From positions 19,590,194 through 19,654,193 of the forward strand of contig OZ026600.1 in assembly GCA_964020085.1 (NCBI GenBank): a DNA stretch of 64,000 bases. Reading direction: 5' to 3'. The notes below the pieces were generated by a model that saw only the letters and a list, made by a program, of their open reading frames with translations, made no database searches and was not told the DNA's origin. Within the stretch, counting starts at the first letter, position 1. Each line of letters begins with the position of its first letter. Shown piece by piece: positions 48,435 to 55,749 of this stretch. Source of the DNA: Micromussa lordhowensis (lineage: Eukaryota > Cnidaria > Anthozoa > Scleractinia > Lobophylliidae). A program made the position numbers and the translations under genes.

Positions 48435-51400
48435 AACCGCTGATGTATCACAACAGCATTAGTGCTCTTTAAATGGATTATGGCTCCTTCCTTATGCCAT
48501 CTCGTCGAATTCATGAAAAAAAAAATCCACAAACACGTACTGACGTGACGATGTTCTTCGCACAACAACACTGGTCTAACACTACGATCTCGATATAAAG
48601 CATAACTATTTTTTCTTTCTCAAAAATGCGCGTAATTTTCCGTACTTTTGCTTGCGATACAGTCCGCAAATTTAGCTTCGCTGTAACCTAAGTCTTCCTT
48701 GCGTGATCTATATGAAAAGAACTTTCCATCAGTGGAATTTAATAAGGCTTAAGACAAAAATTTATTTGAAATCGCTTTGCTTGCTTTAATTTTTTTTTCG
48801 TAAAACGTCGATCCAGAACAGCTTTGTCCAGCGTACTAATTATTGAAGCTTACTATAAGACCTTTTGGTGTGCTAAAGGGTAATAGACCATTTCCGACTT
48901 ACCTTTAGCCTCTTTCTCAAAGTGAATCTTGGTGCTAATCCTTTCATATGAAAATGAGATTTCATTCACATGTAAATTAAACTCAATTTTTCATCAATCA
49001 CCAGGCCTCACTTTGATAGAGAGGCTTAAGACAGCTCGGAAATGGGTTATTCTTTTAGCCAGCTACTTGTACTAGTGGAAGTAAAACATAATTGTTTTGA
49101 TGGGGACTGAAAGAGAACTACACGATTCATGTAACTGTCGTATTCTGTCTCGCTGGGTAATGTAGCACAGGAGTGCAAAATTCAAATTCTTTTGTTCCGT
49201 GTTTGGCACTAAAAAAATTTAAGGTCGGTATTTTGCCACCGAGGTAGGCTTGCAATTTGAAAAGCAATGCTGTATGATTTACTTTTATTTGAGTCGGTAG
49301 GCTTCATAAGGATAGCGCTCGATTAAAAGACTCTGTTGGACACCTCATTACTTATTATCCATTATATTCTTGGATATTTATCTATAATAATTTGAACTTT
49401 TCAGGCAAATACCTTGTGCTTCTTACCAATGAAGGAGCACTAAGGATTTGGTGTTTGCAAAGCATGACAATGTTCTACAGCTCTCTGGAGGTTCTTTGTG
49501 CCACTAAGAGTGACTTTGAAAGGTAATATTTCTTTCGATGAACGCCAGAGTAACTATATCACATGTAAGTTGTTCGTATTAATCAAAATTAACTCGGGAA
49601 AACCATCGATGATCGGCGAGGATGCGAGTCCACAATTTTGTAGGTTTCCGGGCATAACAACCGCGGTTTACACTTCCCTTTCTAGGGCTTCTCGTATTGG
49701 GGCCATATATTCAAGTTATAGATATTATTCCACAAGAACCGATCAACTTCAACGCGCTTCTTTCTAAACGTATTTCTAATTAGAAATATTCTATTCTGTT
49801 TTTCTTTTTTTTCCCAACGATAGTGTCGAACATTTTAGTCATTACCTCCATCAGTTCTCAACTGCAGTGTTAATTAGAAACGAAACAAACTCAAGATACT
49901 GGGGACTTCGACGTAATCAATAGTAAACAACTGAAGAAGTAGTAGTAGTATTCTGTGCATGTTTTTTTCTTCATTTGCATTGGCCGAGAGCCCACTACAT
50001 GACCTGCAATAACTACCTACAAATAATGGTCTGCTCATGCGTAGTGTCGTCTAAATGTACTTTGCTGCAAATAAAATTCTGCTCATGCGTAATTGTAACC
50101 ACGCTCTTGTGTGAAAAATGGCAGATCGCTTCCCTGAGCTGTAAGACAATGATCTGAATATGAAAACAAACTTGGTGATCGAATGATAAACCATTATTGA
50201 ACTCGGTTATCGCACAATACAATGTGATTTGTCACATTAATTATTTGCCTCAGCCTTCGGCTTTGACGAATTGATCTGCTCGCCACTGACAAATCACAGC
50301 ATTTTGTTCAACCTCGTCTAATAATTGTTAATTCAAGGAAATATAATTTTAGTTCAAGATAGCAGGAAATTCGAGATGGCGAGGTTCAGTAATTCCAGTT
50401 TCTTTCTCTTCTTTCTTGCAACAAAGGTACGTCATGACAGGACATCTATTTGAGCCCCAGTTTTCTATCGTCGAGCTGGACAAGACTGGTGCAGGAGAAG
50501 TGTTACGCGTTTCTTTTCAGCCAAGTAAGTCGAGAAACTGTAATGTCCGGCCTCCAACGCCTGTGTTACACCTGTTCTTTTACCATAACATCATCAAAGT
50601 CCCGGCACTAAATCGTTAGCCAGGTTACAATGCCCCGAACTGGTCGCTTCAATTACACTCCTACAAAAGGACAACAATCAACGCTTACTCTGTTATTTGC
50701 GCATTGTGCATTTACATAGGTGATAACGTTGGTAGGGGATTCCTATACTTAGTACGAAAGAAAGCCATTTCTTCTGTTATTGTTTGAATTGGAAAAAGGA
50801 ATGACCACAGTAGCCTTTTTTTGTTGTTGTTTGCTGGATTTAATGTCCTGGTCCCAAAGGTTTCATCTTCCTTCTTCTGAGGCCATCCCACGACTCAGAG
50901 TTAATTAAGAAATGCCGAAGAGAAACCTTCTGGTCAGGATATGCGTGTAGAGATGCCGTGACCACAACAATTCCTCGTTACTTATCTTAGCGCTTTCAGT
51001 TTTCCGTGTCTAACCGTTTTCACCATTGACAAAGTTACTTGTTACTTGTTGTTTCTGCTTGTAACTGGAACTTTCAGGCCACAGTGAGTCCAGAGTGTCT
51101 GTGACACGTTTGCTGGTATGTTACCCTGGCCTACTGGGCGTTGGCTGTGCAAGTCACGTGTGTGGCTGTGTCGGTCACCTCATCATCTTCAAACAACGAC
51201 AATATTCTGAGGATGGTGATGAGACGAGTCGAGATCATAAGGAGTTATCTCTTGTAAAATGGGTCGTCATTATACCAGGTACTAACGTTAACAAAACTAT
51301 AACGGCATATTACTTACTGGTAGAGCCATAAAATAACTTGATATCTTGAAAGCTCGGTGCACTGTCGTCTATTTATCAATTAAACTTTAAACCCGAGTTT

Positions 51401-52336
51401 CCTAAGAGCGAACAGTACAAAACCTACGATTGTAAATATTTTTAAAGTAGCAATCAACAGTAAAGCTCATTTCTAGAGTAACACGCACGTGCGATCGGGA
51501 GGAAACAATCAGATTCGCCAATAGAGTACACTGAGTATTTGCTGAGTAAAGAAAGATCCCAAGATTAAAATACCAAAACTGTAGAAAAAAGGCAAAAACG
51601 CGGCTGTAGAACAGTGTTCAGCAAACTACAGGAACCCAGTAGGAAGTGAGGATGCCTAACAATGACGAGGATGGAAAGAGATTTCCGTGTAGACTGCAGA
51701 CCGGCTTGAAAACGTGACGCTTATTCGCGAGATTCGTTGACATAAATAAAAGGTTTAAGCTTCTAAAGAATTAAACGATTTTCATAAAGAGGGTGTGCCC
51801 TCCCTGCCTTTCTCCTTCCCTCCCTCCCGCTCCCTTGCTCCCTTCCCATGTGTCCCTTCCTTACCTTTCAAGCCTCCTCTTCTCCTCCTCTCACTACTCT
51901 TCTTCTCTACTTCTCTACTTCTCCCTTTCCTCCCACTTACCCTAACCCTCCCTCCCTCCCTCCCTCCCTCGCTTTTTCCTCCCCTTGTTCCTCCTTTCTT
52001 CCCTTCCCTACCTCTCTACCCTCTGTCTCTCACTTCGCTTCTCTTTCTGTCGTCCTTCTCCGCCCTTCCCCTCCCCACCAATGAGCGAGTATTTGTTTGT
52101 TGCTTCTGTCAAACGTATTACTTGTAATACAAATCACAGCTGTTCTTAGCTTGCCTCAAATTTTTAAGCTCTTGATAATTTTAGACTGTTTTTATGGTTT
52201 TCCATTTCGTTTTTTCGTAGAGCTTCGCATTACTAGCTCATTTCTTGAGGAGCCAAACTGTTCCTTGGAGCAATTCATCATTGGTCATCACGGAGCTTTG
52301 GGTCAACTGAACAACTTGACGGCTACAACTCCATAA
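28413..52336 (+). CDS. WD40-like beta-propeller protein, 14 exons, family not assigned
   Basis: Exons: 28413-28563, 29741-29874, 37188-37283, 37505-37579, 38544-38621, 39905-39965, 40347-40459, 41210-41328, 44525-44607, 46381-47322, 49405-49522, 50427-50524, 51078-51278 and 52221-52336. All joins are GT-AG and in phase; the product is 794 aa. Repeated blade-like strands are visible: [74 protein letters not shown] and [12 protein letters not shown]. Exon 10 (314 aa) starts with more structured sequence ([15 protein letters not shown]), then has about 190 residues rich in Ser, Asn, Glu and Arg that should be disordered, then returns to hydrophobic propeller-like strands. There is no signal peptide. 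The first intron-rich half hosts many transposable elements. The function is unknown to me; a scaffold role would be typical of propellers. The exon structure is strong; the family is open. Confidence 0.85.
29090..29260. repeat. Dispersed repeat, copy 2
   Basis: This shares ccttattgaccaagcttg and gtcaatatgacttgatattgg with 17880-18130. It lies in intron 1 of the propeller gene. Noncoding. Confidence 0.5.
30430..31429 (+). mobile_element. 5'-truncated LINE, split by the LTR retrotransposon
   Basis: The frame at 30904-31248 contains a cysteine/histidine knuckle ([19 protein letters not shown]-x2-C-x7-H-x4-C) followed by [11 protein letters not shown]. This combination is typical of the C-terminus of some LINE reverse transcriptases. 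The upstream frame is broken by stops. The 3' untranslated part runs to 31429, where the LTR element begins, and appears to resume at about 37023-37130, ending in AATAAAAAATTT. The LTR element therefore inserted into this older LINE. Confidence 0.7.
30715..30772. repeat. Short tandem duplication, about 37-bp unit
   Basis: The block tctctgatattatagactga occurs twice, each time preceded by ttccttatata. A local duplication inside the decayed LINE. Confidence 0.6.
31430..31587 (-). repeat. 3' LTR (158 bp)
   Basis: It starts tgcgccag and ends ctggcgca in window orientation, giving TG...CA ends. It differs from the other LTR by roughly six substitutions or indels, so the insertion is not recent. 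The polypurine tract lies immediately inside. Confidence 0.85.
31720..32640 (-). pseudogene. Integrase C-terminal half of the LTR element, frameshifted
   Basis: Frames at 32637-32179 and 32267-31887 carry the end of the integrase core ([20 protein letters not shown], which includes the likely catalytic Glu) and a downstream domain ([20 protein letters not shown]) similar to the C-terminal DNA-binding module of retroelement integrases. At least one frameshift separates them. Confidence 0.7.
32641..34263 (-). pseudogene. Reverse transcriptase palm, RNase H and integrase zinc finger, frameshifted
   Basis: The frame at 34263-33373 has the palm motif LADDLYCGG (variant of the usual Y-x-D-D box) and the RNase H start [19 protein letters not shown]. 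After a frameshift near 33400, the frame at 33401-32721 has [12 protein letters not shown] and the integrase HHCC finger (HPSKHQ...[12 protein letters not shown]). A further frameshift near 32725 leads into the integrase core. Without its intact frame the element is not expected to be autonomous. Confidence 0.8.
34179..35951 (-). pseudogene. Gag zinc knuckle, aspartic protease and reverse transcriptase N-terminus
   Basis: This 590-codon frame contains a CCHC-like knuckle ([18 protein letters not shown]), a retroviral-type protease active site ([13 protein letters not shown]), a spacer and the reverse transcriptase fingers ([15 protein letters not shown]). A frameshift near 34260-34290 cuts it from the palm domain. 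Confidence 0.82.
35987..36679 (-). pseudogene. Gag-like protein of the LTR element
   Basis: It starts [15 protein letters not shown]. The first about 170 residues look like a Ty3-type gag ([43 protein letters not shown]). The last about 55 residues are hydrophobic and AT-rich and do not fit gag, which suggests a small insertion at about 35995-36165. Confidence 0.7.
36865..37022 (-). repeat. 5' LTR
   Basis: The core 36865-37017 matches the other LTR at roughly 96 percent by eye. The outermost bases differ (ctggcggtggg instead of ctggcgca), so the extreme end is eroded or was altered at insertion. Confidence 0.8.
38685..39656. mobile_element. Foldback element, about 970 bp, 430-bp inverted arms
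   Basis: Almost the whole element is one inverted repeat. The arms 38685-39110 and 39235-39656 are near identical, around a spacer of about 120 bp. The ends are cacaggcagccc... and ...gggccgcctgtg. The 7 bases gtcacat flank it on both sides (38678-38684 and 39657-39663). It has no coding capacity. It lies in intron 5 of the propeller gene. Confidence 0.9.
40045..40402 (+). repeat. Tandem duplication including a splice acceptor and half an exon
   Basis: A 181-bp unit (40045-40225) is repeated at 40226-40402. Each copy contains the intron end ctacag and the exon start AGTTTTGGTATGTCCACC. Only the second copy continues into the full exon 40347-40459. The first is an orphan acceptor at 40167/40168 with a truncated exon. 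Confidence 0.85.
41672..42467. mobile_element. MITE family A, copy 2, carrying a nested MITE
   Basis: The ends agggaccttaagcaaacc and cttaaggtccct match copy 1 at 11964-12333, which lies inverted relative to this one. Near the right end the copy is split by a 424-bp element at a TTAA site. Confidence 0.85.
42033..42456. mobile_element. TTAA-flanked MITE nested in MITE family A
   Basis: The left end agcctggttctcatat and the right end atatgagaaccagac are inverted. TTAA occurs directly outside both ends (42029-42032 and 42457-42460). The host copy of family A has just one TTAA here (cttaaggtccct), so the TTAA was duplicated on insertion. TTAA duplication is the hallmark of piggyBac transposases. 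Noncoding, GC-rich, with internal repeats of the word gccgcc/gccggc. Confidence 0.85.
42770..43390. repeat. Dispersed repeat family B, copy 1
   Basis: It shares with 53325-53690 the words cattactt(a/g)caaa, ttcggacatg, cgcctacaaa, tctgtgaaaat, aggttttA and ttagtccgagataaaaatcgt, in the same order. About 200 bp not shared with the other copy sits inside. Noncoding. Confidence 0.6.
44008..44175. mobile_element. Palindromic MITE family C, copy 1
   Basis: The ends ggccatttccgagt and actcggaaatgcc are inverted and the interior is also partly palindromic (gcctctgtttcaaaacgagt / actcattttgacacaggggc). It lies in an intron of the propeller gene. Confidence 0.65.
45413..45876. mobile_element. Palindromic element with cataatcataat internal repeats
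   Basis: The ends aagcttaattccc and ggggaactaagctt are inverted, with CTTA(A) at both edges. The interior alternates cataatcataatcat and its complement several times, together with ttcccacta / tagtgggaac pairs, so smaller units are nested or duplicated inside. Confidence 0.6.
48395..48433. repeat. (TC)n microsatellite
   Basis: An uninterrupted run of about 20 tc units in the large intron after exon 10 of the propeller gene. Confidence 0.95.
48886..49047. mobile_element. Palindromic MITE family C, copy 2
   Basis: The ends gaccatttccgac and gctcggaaatgggtt are inverted. The interior pairs gcctctttctcaaagtga with tcactttgatagagaggc. It has the same plan as 44008-44175. Confidence 0.65.
51790..52081. 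repeat. Polypyrimidine tract, about 290 bp
   Basis: Nearly all bases are C or T (repeats of ccctccctccct and cttctctacttctc). It lies in the last intron of the propeller gene. The open frames over it are compositional artefacts. Long pyrimidine runs can form triplex DNA and may affect splicing of the last exon. Confidence 0.9.
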
Positions 52337-52578
52337 GTCTTGTGAGTATCACGTGGTGGCATGGAAACCGTCAATTTTAGTGTTAAAATGTATATTTTTA
52401 GTATCACCCAACTAGTTGACTAATGCAAATCCTGTATTTTAATTGGCTACGCTACTCGAGGACTATTAGTCATAGTCCTCGAGCGCCATCGAGCGTGACG
52501 CTTTCTTTCGGTTTATAGTCCCAAATAAAAATTTCTTCACCTTACATTTGTTAACTTTCTTATTGCCATTTCTGTCCG

Positions 52579-52610
<32 letters not shown>

Positions 52611-52753
52611 GTCAATAGCCCTTTCGGGCTACGGGTCTAATTGTTAACTATTACAATATTACGTTTACGAGCAATACTTCCTATTTGTGTACAAACTGTG
52701 GAAATTAAAGTTCTTAGTTCTTAAAGTTCTTTTTTATGAGTAATCGAAAATAG

Positions 52754-53217
52754 CTAAGTGCTGCGTTCCGTACAAACGTATCAAGGGTGAAGTACCCTTA
52801 CATACTGAAGGCTCTTTAATACTCAATAGTCAGCAACACAATCGTGCTACAAGGTATAGCAACACTAATTTTATTTGTGCAAGATTTAATCGTATGACTG
52901 AAGGCGGTAGATCATTTGCAGTTACTACTTGTCAACTTTGGAACAGCTTAAGTCTAGAACTCAGGAATTCTGTATCATTAGAATCTTTTAAGAACAATTA
53001 TAGAAACAATCTTTCTGATGTACAGCCGAAACTACATCATTTTATAGTTTAACATTTGATTCATTATTTTCTCTCAAGTTATGTTTTATTTTCATTCACA
53101 ATTCGTCTTCTTATATTATATTGTGTTAGTTTTGTAAGAATTTTTTTAGATAGAGGGCCACAAGTGTATTAGTTATCTTAACTATTCCGTGCCACCCTCT
53201 CTAAATAAAGTGTATTA
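52754..53217 (+). mobile_element. 5'-truncated LINE, reverse transcriptase C-terminus
   Basis: A frame ending at the stop 53050-53052 reads CARFNRMTEGGRSFAVTTCQ then LWNSLSLELRNSVSLESFK. This is the usual C-terminal pattern of CR1/L2-like LINE proteins (G-R-S-F, LWNSL, LR, S-x-x-x-FK). After an untranslated stretch the copy ends in AAATAAAGTGTATTATTAGTA. It starts abruptly at about 52754. Confidence 0.75.
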
Positions 53218-53324
53218 TTAGTAAGTGGAAACATTTTGTTCGTAAATCAAGTAACATTACTCAAGGTACGTTATTTGCACGCTATCTGTGGCCTTCTTTG
53301 TCTAGTCCTTAAAGAAATACATTA

Positions 53325-53690
53325 CTTGCAAAAAATTTCGGACGTTCCATTTCAGACGTTAATTTCCGGACAGTTTTTTTGCTCATTTCGGAAAAATGTC
53401 GGACAAAACTTTCGGACACTGCTGAAACAAAGCTTAAGCAAAAACACGCCTACAAAACACGAATTAAACTTCATCTGTGAAAATGATACTTTTACTACAC
53501 CCTCTAGGTTTTATAATTCACCGTGTCTCAACTACTAGACTTCGCTTCATAAAGGAAACTAAGAGCTTTGGAGCGTCATAGCCTAACATTTCGGACGCTT
53601 AAACATTTCGAACGATTTAATTGTCGGACACCTTTTTTAGTCCGAAATAAAAATCGTTCGAATTTTCTTGGAAGTAATGTAGCTTGCAAA
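53325..53690. repeat. Dispersed repeat family B, copy 2
   Basis: The shorter copy of the family described at 42770-43390, in the same orientation. The motif ttcggac recurs many times within it. Noncoding. Confidence 0.6.
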
Positions 53691-54180
53691 CGTTAAAATT
53701 TCGTCGGATGATCAGTTCTTCGTACACCAAAATCAATTTCGAGCACTGTATTTTAAAGTATATGTAAACAATTATCTATGATATTTTAGTACTTTTTTAA
53801 CTGGCAAAGGGACAGATCCAATAATGAAGAGAAGACCCCGTTATGTTTTCGATACTTCTTTGGACTAAGAGTGCACCTTGTTTATTTACCACAACAACTA
53901 AGGAAAAAATTCGTGATGGGGCACATCCAGTAATGAATAACGCACACCATCTTCTTAACACCAACATACATCGATGAGGCACCTTTACAAGTGCAATTGT
54001 ACTCAATCGTATTTGTAAGTGGGTCAATTTTTCCATCTTGAAAAACGTACTCTAGATCTGCGGCTCCTTCAGTCGAACATGTGGCACCAACAATCTTCAT
54101 GCCCTGAAAAGAGAAATAGCTAACATTGAAAACAAGCCGTAACACGCAGAAAAATGAGATTAGAAGTTATCCTCGATTTT
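53691..54180. other. Stretch without an assigned gene
   Basis: A minus-strand frame (54145-53882) includes a block GAADLEYVFQDGKIDPLTNT preceded by a possible acceptor (ctcttttcagGGCATGAAG, minus strand). The block at about 54103-53960 (GMKIVGATCSTEGAADLEYV, then CTCKGASSMYVGVKKMV) could be one exon of a minus-strand gene. Its other exons would lie in the insertion-rich DNA or outside the window. I do not recognise the family. Confidence 0.3.
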
Positions 54181-54184
54181 TTAA

Positions 54185-54737
54185 AGTGCCACTATGATCA
54201 AATTCTCGATACCCATTTTTTTACATTTTCGTACACAATAGGTTTTTCCTAGATATCTTGCCAAATTTCAATGTATTACGAACATTAGAACTTGCGGTTT
54301 TTGGACCTTTATTTCCGAGAATCTACGGCCGCCATTTATTTCCCTTGTTCCAAGTCTTGGTTGAGAATTGGAGAAAATGACATCATTTTCTCAAAAATAC
54401 CACACCGGTTGAAATTATAATAACAACTAATGTCGAAAATTGCTCGAATATATGCGCCAAAGTTTTTGTTATTCTTTATGCGAATTGCTGTGCTAATTGT
54501 TATTATAATTTTAACCCGTGTGGTATTTTTGAGAAAATGACGTCATTTTCTCCAATTCTCACCAAGACTTGGAACAAGGGAAATTAATGGCAGCCGTAAA
54601 TTCTCGGAAATAAAGGTCCAAAAACCGCGAGATATAATGTTCGTAATAGATTGAAATTTGGCAAGATATCTAGGAAAGACCTGTTGTGTACGAAAATGTA
54701 AAAAAATGGGTATCGAGAATTTGATCACAGTGGCACT
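54185..54737. mobile_element. Palindromic MITE, 553 bp, TTAA-flanked
   Basis: The arms of about 240 bp are inverted copies. The left starts agtgccactatgatcaaatt and the right ends aatttgatcacagtggcact. TTAA lies directly outside both ends (54181-54184 and 54738-54741). It has no coding capacity. The TTAA flanks suggest mobilisation by a piggyBac-type transposase. Confidence 0.88.
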
Positions 54738-54944
54738 TTAACTTCGATAGAATTCGTGGTTCTGGAAGTCAAGACCGCGCATAAAGAGGACTGGCACTAG
54801 TCAGAGTCGTGACGTCGACCCGGTATCTCGAAACCAACAAACAACAAAGAAGTAGTGCGTCGGAGTGAGTTGGTCGGGTTTTTGGCTTAATATTTTAATC
54901 CAAATGTCAAAAAGTGACTCGGATTCCGAGCAAAGCTACTGTTC

Positions 54945-55093
54945 AGGCCTGGGTTGTTCGAAAGGTTGATAACACTATCCGCCGGATAAATCACTATCCA
55001 GCGTATAGCGTGGTTTGTTTTCTTAACACTTGTCCATTGGATAGCGATTTATCCGGTGGACATCGTTATCCACCCTTCGAACATCCGGGGCCT
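54945..55093. mobile_element. Small MITE (149 bp) inside the acidic-protein exon
   Basis: The left end aggcctgggttgttcgaaagg and the right end ccttcgaacatccggggcct are inverted. The next 25 bp inward (gataacactatccgccggat / atccggtggacatcgttatc) also pair. It has no target duplication that I can see. Confidence 0.75.
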
Positions 55094-55288
55094 GATGATT
55101 TGGAGTTCAATTACATCTCTGGCCCGTACATGATTGAAGCAGTTGAAGTCGAAGAAGCAAACTCGAATGAAGTCGCGTTGCCAACAGACGACAACTTAGA
55201 CCCAGACACGTTCATACCATACGAGGACGAACCCATGGCGAGTGAAGAGTGGATTTCCGAGTATGAGAAAAAGCAAAAAACCCAGGCT

Positions 55289-55664
55289 TACGGGGCGCCG
55301 TACTGGACAATATTGCAAACATTACTTATATGTGCTTAACTCCTACTTAACGTGACATACTTTATCTTTGTTATGGTCATTGCGATATAATTATGACAAA
55401 ATCTAAATAAACGTGCTAAACTTACTTTATATTCTGCAGTCATTGTCATTTAACCATGCCAAAGTCTAAATAAACATGCTCAATTTATTTTATATTCTGT
55501 CTGGTCATTGTCACATAACCATGCCAAAATCTAAATAAGCATGCTCAACTTACTCTATACTCTGTATGGTCATTGTCATATATCCATGCCCAAATACACT
55601 TTTATTTAGCATTCAAATTCCTATGCGTATGCAGTATGGTATGATGCACCGCGCGCCTGTACGA
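55289..55664. repeat. Left terminal inverted repeat with 64-bp subrepeats
   Basis: About 375 bp, the inverse of 62708-63081. Inside, units of about 64 bp start at roughly 55371, 55436, 55501 and 55566, each with tggtcattgtca-like and aaataa(a/g)catgctca words. Subterminal repeats are commonly transposase binding sites. Confidence 0.9.
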
Positions 55665-55749
55665 CAAAATCGTCACCAGATCTCCCTCAGCTAATGCAAG
55701 ACCGCCATGTTGGATGTTTTACCACGTGCTTTCAGTGATCAGCTGAGTA

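Noticed and set aside
48287..48571. 94-aa minus-strand frame with an RERERE run
   Set aside because: The run is the (TC)n microsatellite read in frame, not a protein repeat.
51795..52127. 110-aa Pro/Leu/Ser-rich open frame
   Set aside because: Produced by a polypyrimidine tract; low complexity.
54914..55339. 141-aa open frame taken as one protein
   Set aside because: It starts inside the 149-bp MITE region in a non-original frame and ends within the left inverted repeat of the large transposon; only 55094-55288 is original coding sequence.
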